A DNA stretch of 8,167 nt, from NCBI GenBank assembly GCA_028699365.1, contig JAQVUQ010000108.1, positions 1 to 8,167 on the forward strand. Reading direction: 5' to 3'. Below the pieces are notes generated by a model. It had not been told where the DNA came from and did no database searches. It saw only the letters and a list, made by a program, of their open reading frames with translations. This document shows, in pieces, positions 6,832 to 8,167 of the stretch (its first letter is position 1; each line of letters begins with the position of its first letter). Origin of the DNA: a bacterium (GTDB taxonomy: Bacteria > UBP13 > UBA5359). Made by a program: the position numbers and the translations under genes.

Positions 6832-8049
6832 ATGAAGCAAGGTAGTTACGATTGGGTGAAAGAAGCTAACATGACGTCATGGTGGCTTTCCTGGAATGAT
6901 CTTAGGTGGCCCTCTCCTGATGTTATTTCCGGATGGGAGCGACGCGCTGATGAATTCAGCCGGTTGGGCGTCAACGCGGTGACAACGTTCGGCTTCCATT
7001 TTCGCTGGGATTTCCTCAATCATTGGGAACTGTATAACGGCATATTGAGTAATATAGTGGAGATTTGTCATGACCGGGGTATAAAGGTTGTGGATCATCA
7101 CAGTAATGTTTACTCTCATCGGGCAAGGAATTCGACCGATAGGCGGAATATAGCCGTTTCTCAGGCTCACCACCTGCCCTTTTATCCGGATTCCTGGGAG
7201 AACATGCAGGTTAACGGAAAAAGGATGTCCGATTGGAGAATCATTAGCGCCAGGACCGGGGCGGCTGCATATAGCGAAGGATATAACGCTGAGATGTTTT
7301 GCCCTAATAATCCGGATTTTAGAGAAGAATATCAAGCGTACGTTTCTAAATTGATCAACAACACAGGGATAGATGGATTAATGTCCGACGATACGGCTTT
7401 CCCTGAGATTTATTCATGTGTATGCAGGCATTGCACTGAGAAATACCGGCAAAGAACCGGTCAGGATATTCCGGCATCTGAAAGCCGGGATTTCTGGGGC
7501 AATTACGATTCAGCATTGTTTCAGGAATGGGTAGCTATGCGGTACGAATCCACCACCGAATTCTATGCAGGAGTAAAATCGGCTATGCCGGAAAATGTTG
7601 CTTTGTGGGGATGCAGTTGTGGCGATATTATGCCTTACAAGGTAAAGCAGGCGCATAGCTACGAAATGTGGATAGAACACATGGATGCAGTGTTTATTGA
7701 GATATATCATAAGCTTGACCTGGAAAGGGACAGGAATAGAATTTTTGCAGAACTTACGGCTGCCTCATCATTGGCAAACTATGTCAAAAAACCGTTACTG
7801 GTAATCTGCTACTCCGACCGGAAAGAGGATTTTGATAAGTGGGGTAGTATTTTAGAGGATTTTAATGCCAGACCATGGTTCTGCCGGCAAGTCAGAGCCA
7901 ACCAACCGGTGCCGGAAGAAGAGATTCTTCAAGGTGGTTTTCCCTATGTCGAATCCAGGGTTGCGCCTAAGGCGGATTGCGGCGTGGTGTATTCAAAGAG
8001 ATTAAAGGACTATTTTGGCCATGAAAACCCTGAATACTATAATAACTAA
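6832..8049 (+). CDS. TIM-barrel protein like 'hypothetical glycosyl hydrolase 6', apparently short at the C-terminus
   Basis: 405 residues from the ATG at 6832 (411 if GTG 6814 is used); no signal peptide. The start (MTSWWLSWNDLRW, then GVNAVTTFGFHFRW) and VVDHHSNVYSH look like the first strands of a TIM barrel. The key block is GIDGLMSDDTAFPEI followed by CVCRHCTEKYRQRTG: the Asp pair (D186, D187) and the C-x-C-x2-C group (C196, C198, C201) before a 'KYRQRTG' helix are typical of PF14871-type proteins, which are related to GH42- and GH29-like barrels. E290 (AVFIEIYH) is a candidate second acid. The last residues (ADCGVVYSKRLKDYFG) look like the lead-in to a GATase1-like domain usual in such proteins, but TAA follows at once. 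Hand counts on sampled lines suggest lower GC in the last two thirds than in the secreted gene. Substrate unknown; catalysis is inferred. Confidence 0.75.
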   Translation: MKQGSYDWVKEANMTSWWLSWNDLRWPSPDVISGWERRADEFSRLGVNAVTTFGFHFRWDFLNHWELYNGILSNIVEICHDRGIKVVDHHSNVYSHRARNSTDRRNIAVSQAHHLPFYPDSWENMQVNGKRMSDWRIISARTGAAAYSEGYNAEMFCPNNPDFREEYQAYVSKLINNTGIDGLMSDDTAFPEIYSCVCRHCTEKYRQRTGQDIPASESRDFWGNYDSALFQEWVAMRYESTTEFYAGVKSAMPENVALWGCSCGDIMPYKVKQAHSYEMWIEHMDAVFIEIYHKLDLERDRNRIFAELTAASSLANYVKKPLLVICYSDRKEDFDKWGSILEDFNARPWFCRQVRANQPVPEEEILQGGFPYVESRVAPKADCGVVYSKRLKDYFGHENPEYYNN

Positions 8050-8092
8050 AGTCATGCAGTTTTCGGGTAAAGTTGAAAGAAAGTAGGAAGGC

Positions 8093-8167
8093 ATGTTAGG
8101 ATACCTCTTGAAAGACACCGCGATGCTTAACAGCCGCGGGTTTATATCGCAGCCAAACATCATAGTA
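8093..8167 (+). CDS. Start of a further gene (3' partial, 25 codons), possibly a sialidase-like protein
   Basis: An ATG at 8093 opens a frame that runs to the right edge. AGGAAGG (8085-8091) lies just before it, rather close (AGGA is 4 bases from the ATG), and the gap to the preceding gene is 43 bases, in keeping with an operon. Visible residues include a short N-terminus and NSRGFISQPNIIV. The 'SQPNIIV' segment recalls the first blade of BNR/Asp-box sialidase-like proteins found in such clusters, but 25 residues are too few to claim it. No signal peptide is evident in this part. Confidence 0.45.
   Translation, partial: MLGYLLKDTAMLNSRGFISQPNIIV

Noticed and set aside
6832-8049. GH29 alpha-L-fucosidase for the TIM-barrel gene
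   Set aside because: The Asp-rich block is followed by the C-x-C-x2-C group and KYRQRTG helix, which fits the PF14871 type better than classical GH29.
8050-8092. Terminator after the TIM-barrel gene
   Set aside because: No GC-rich hairpin followed by a T run is visible, and a ribosome site and new start follow directly.

Overview
The window reads as part of a carbohydrate-degradation gene cluster from a bacterium. All five recognisable coding regions are on the + strand, with gaps of 17 to 81 bases and Shine-Dalgarno-like sites before the internal genes. This looks like one transcription unit cut at both ends by the window. The mix of secreted parallel beta-helix and LamG proteins, very long multi-module secreted glycosidase-like proteins (Gal-binding, F5/8-type and NPCBM modules) and unclassified TIM-barrel glycosidases, with no SusC/SusD pair in view, suggests a Planctomycetota, Lentisphaerota or Kiritimatiellota type genome. 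That placement is inference only; nothing here is a phylogenetic marker.

Layout. (1) Bases 3-1778: 3' part of a gene for a right-handed parallel beta-helix protein ending in a LamG/concanavalin A-like domain. (2) Bases 1820-5473: a secreted protein of 1217 residues with a signal peptide, an N-terminal galactose-binding-like module, a large glycosidase-like core I cannot assign to a named family, a GATase1-like domain, a beta-sandwich, an F5/8 type C (CBM32-like) domain and a C-terminal NPCBM domain. (3) Bases 5491-6750: an (alpha/alpha)6-barrel glycosidase of the GH63/MGH1/trehalase-like group with both expected acidic residues and no signal peptide. (4) Bases 6832-8049: a TIM-barrel protein like 'hypothetical glycosyl hydrolase 6', which seems to stop where a further domain would normally begin. 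(5) Bases 8093-8167: the first 25 codons of another gene.

How they may work together (inference): the two beta-rich large proteins would bind and attack a polysaccharide or glycoprotein glycan outside the cytoplasm, and the two signal-less glycosidases would finish imported oligosaccharides. The substrate cannot be read from the sequence.

No RNA gene, CRISPR array, insertion sequence, convincing promoter or terminator was seen, and no gene-free stretch exceeds 81 bases. The most notable points are the unassigned catalytic core of gene 2, the two runs of nine A that sit on domain borders of that gene, and the abrupt end of gene 4. I found no clear evidence for a wholly new kind of system.
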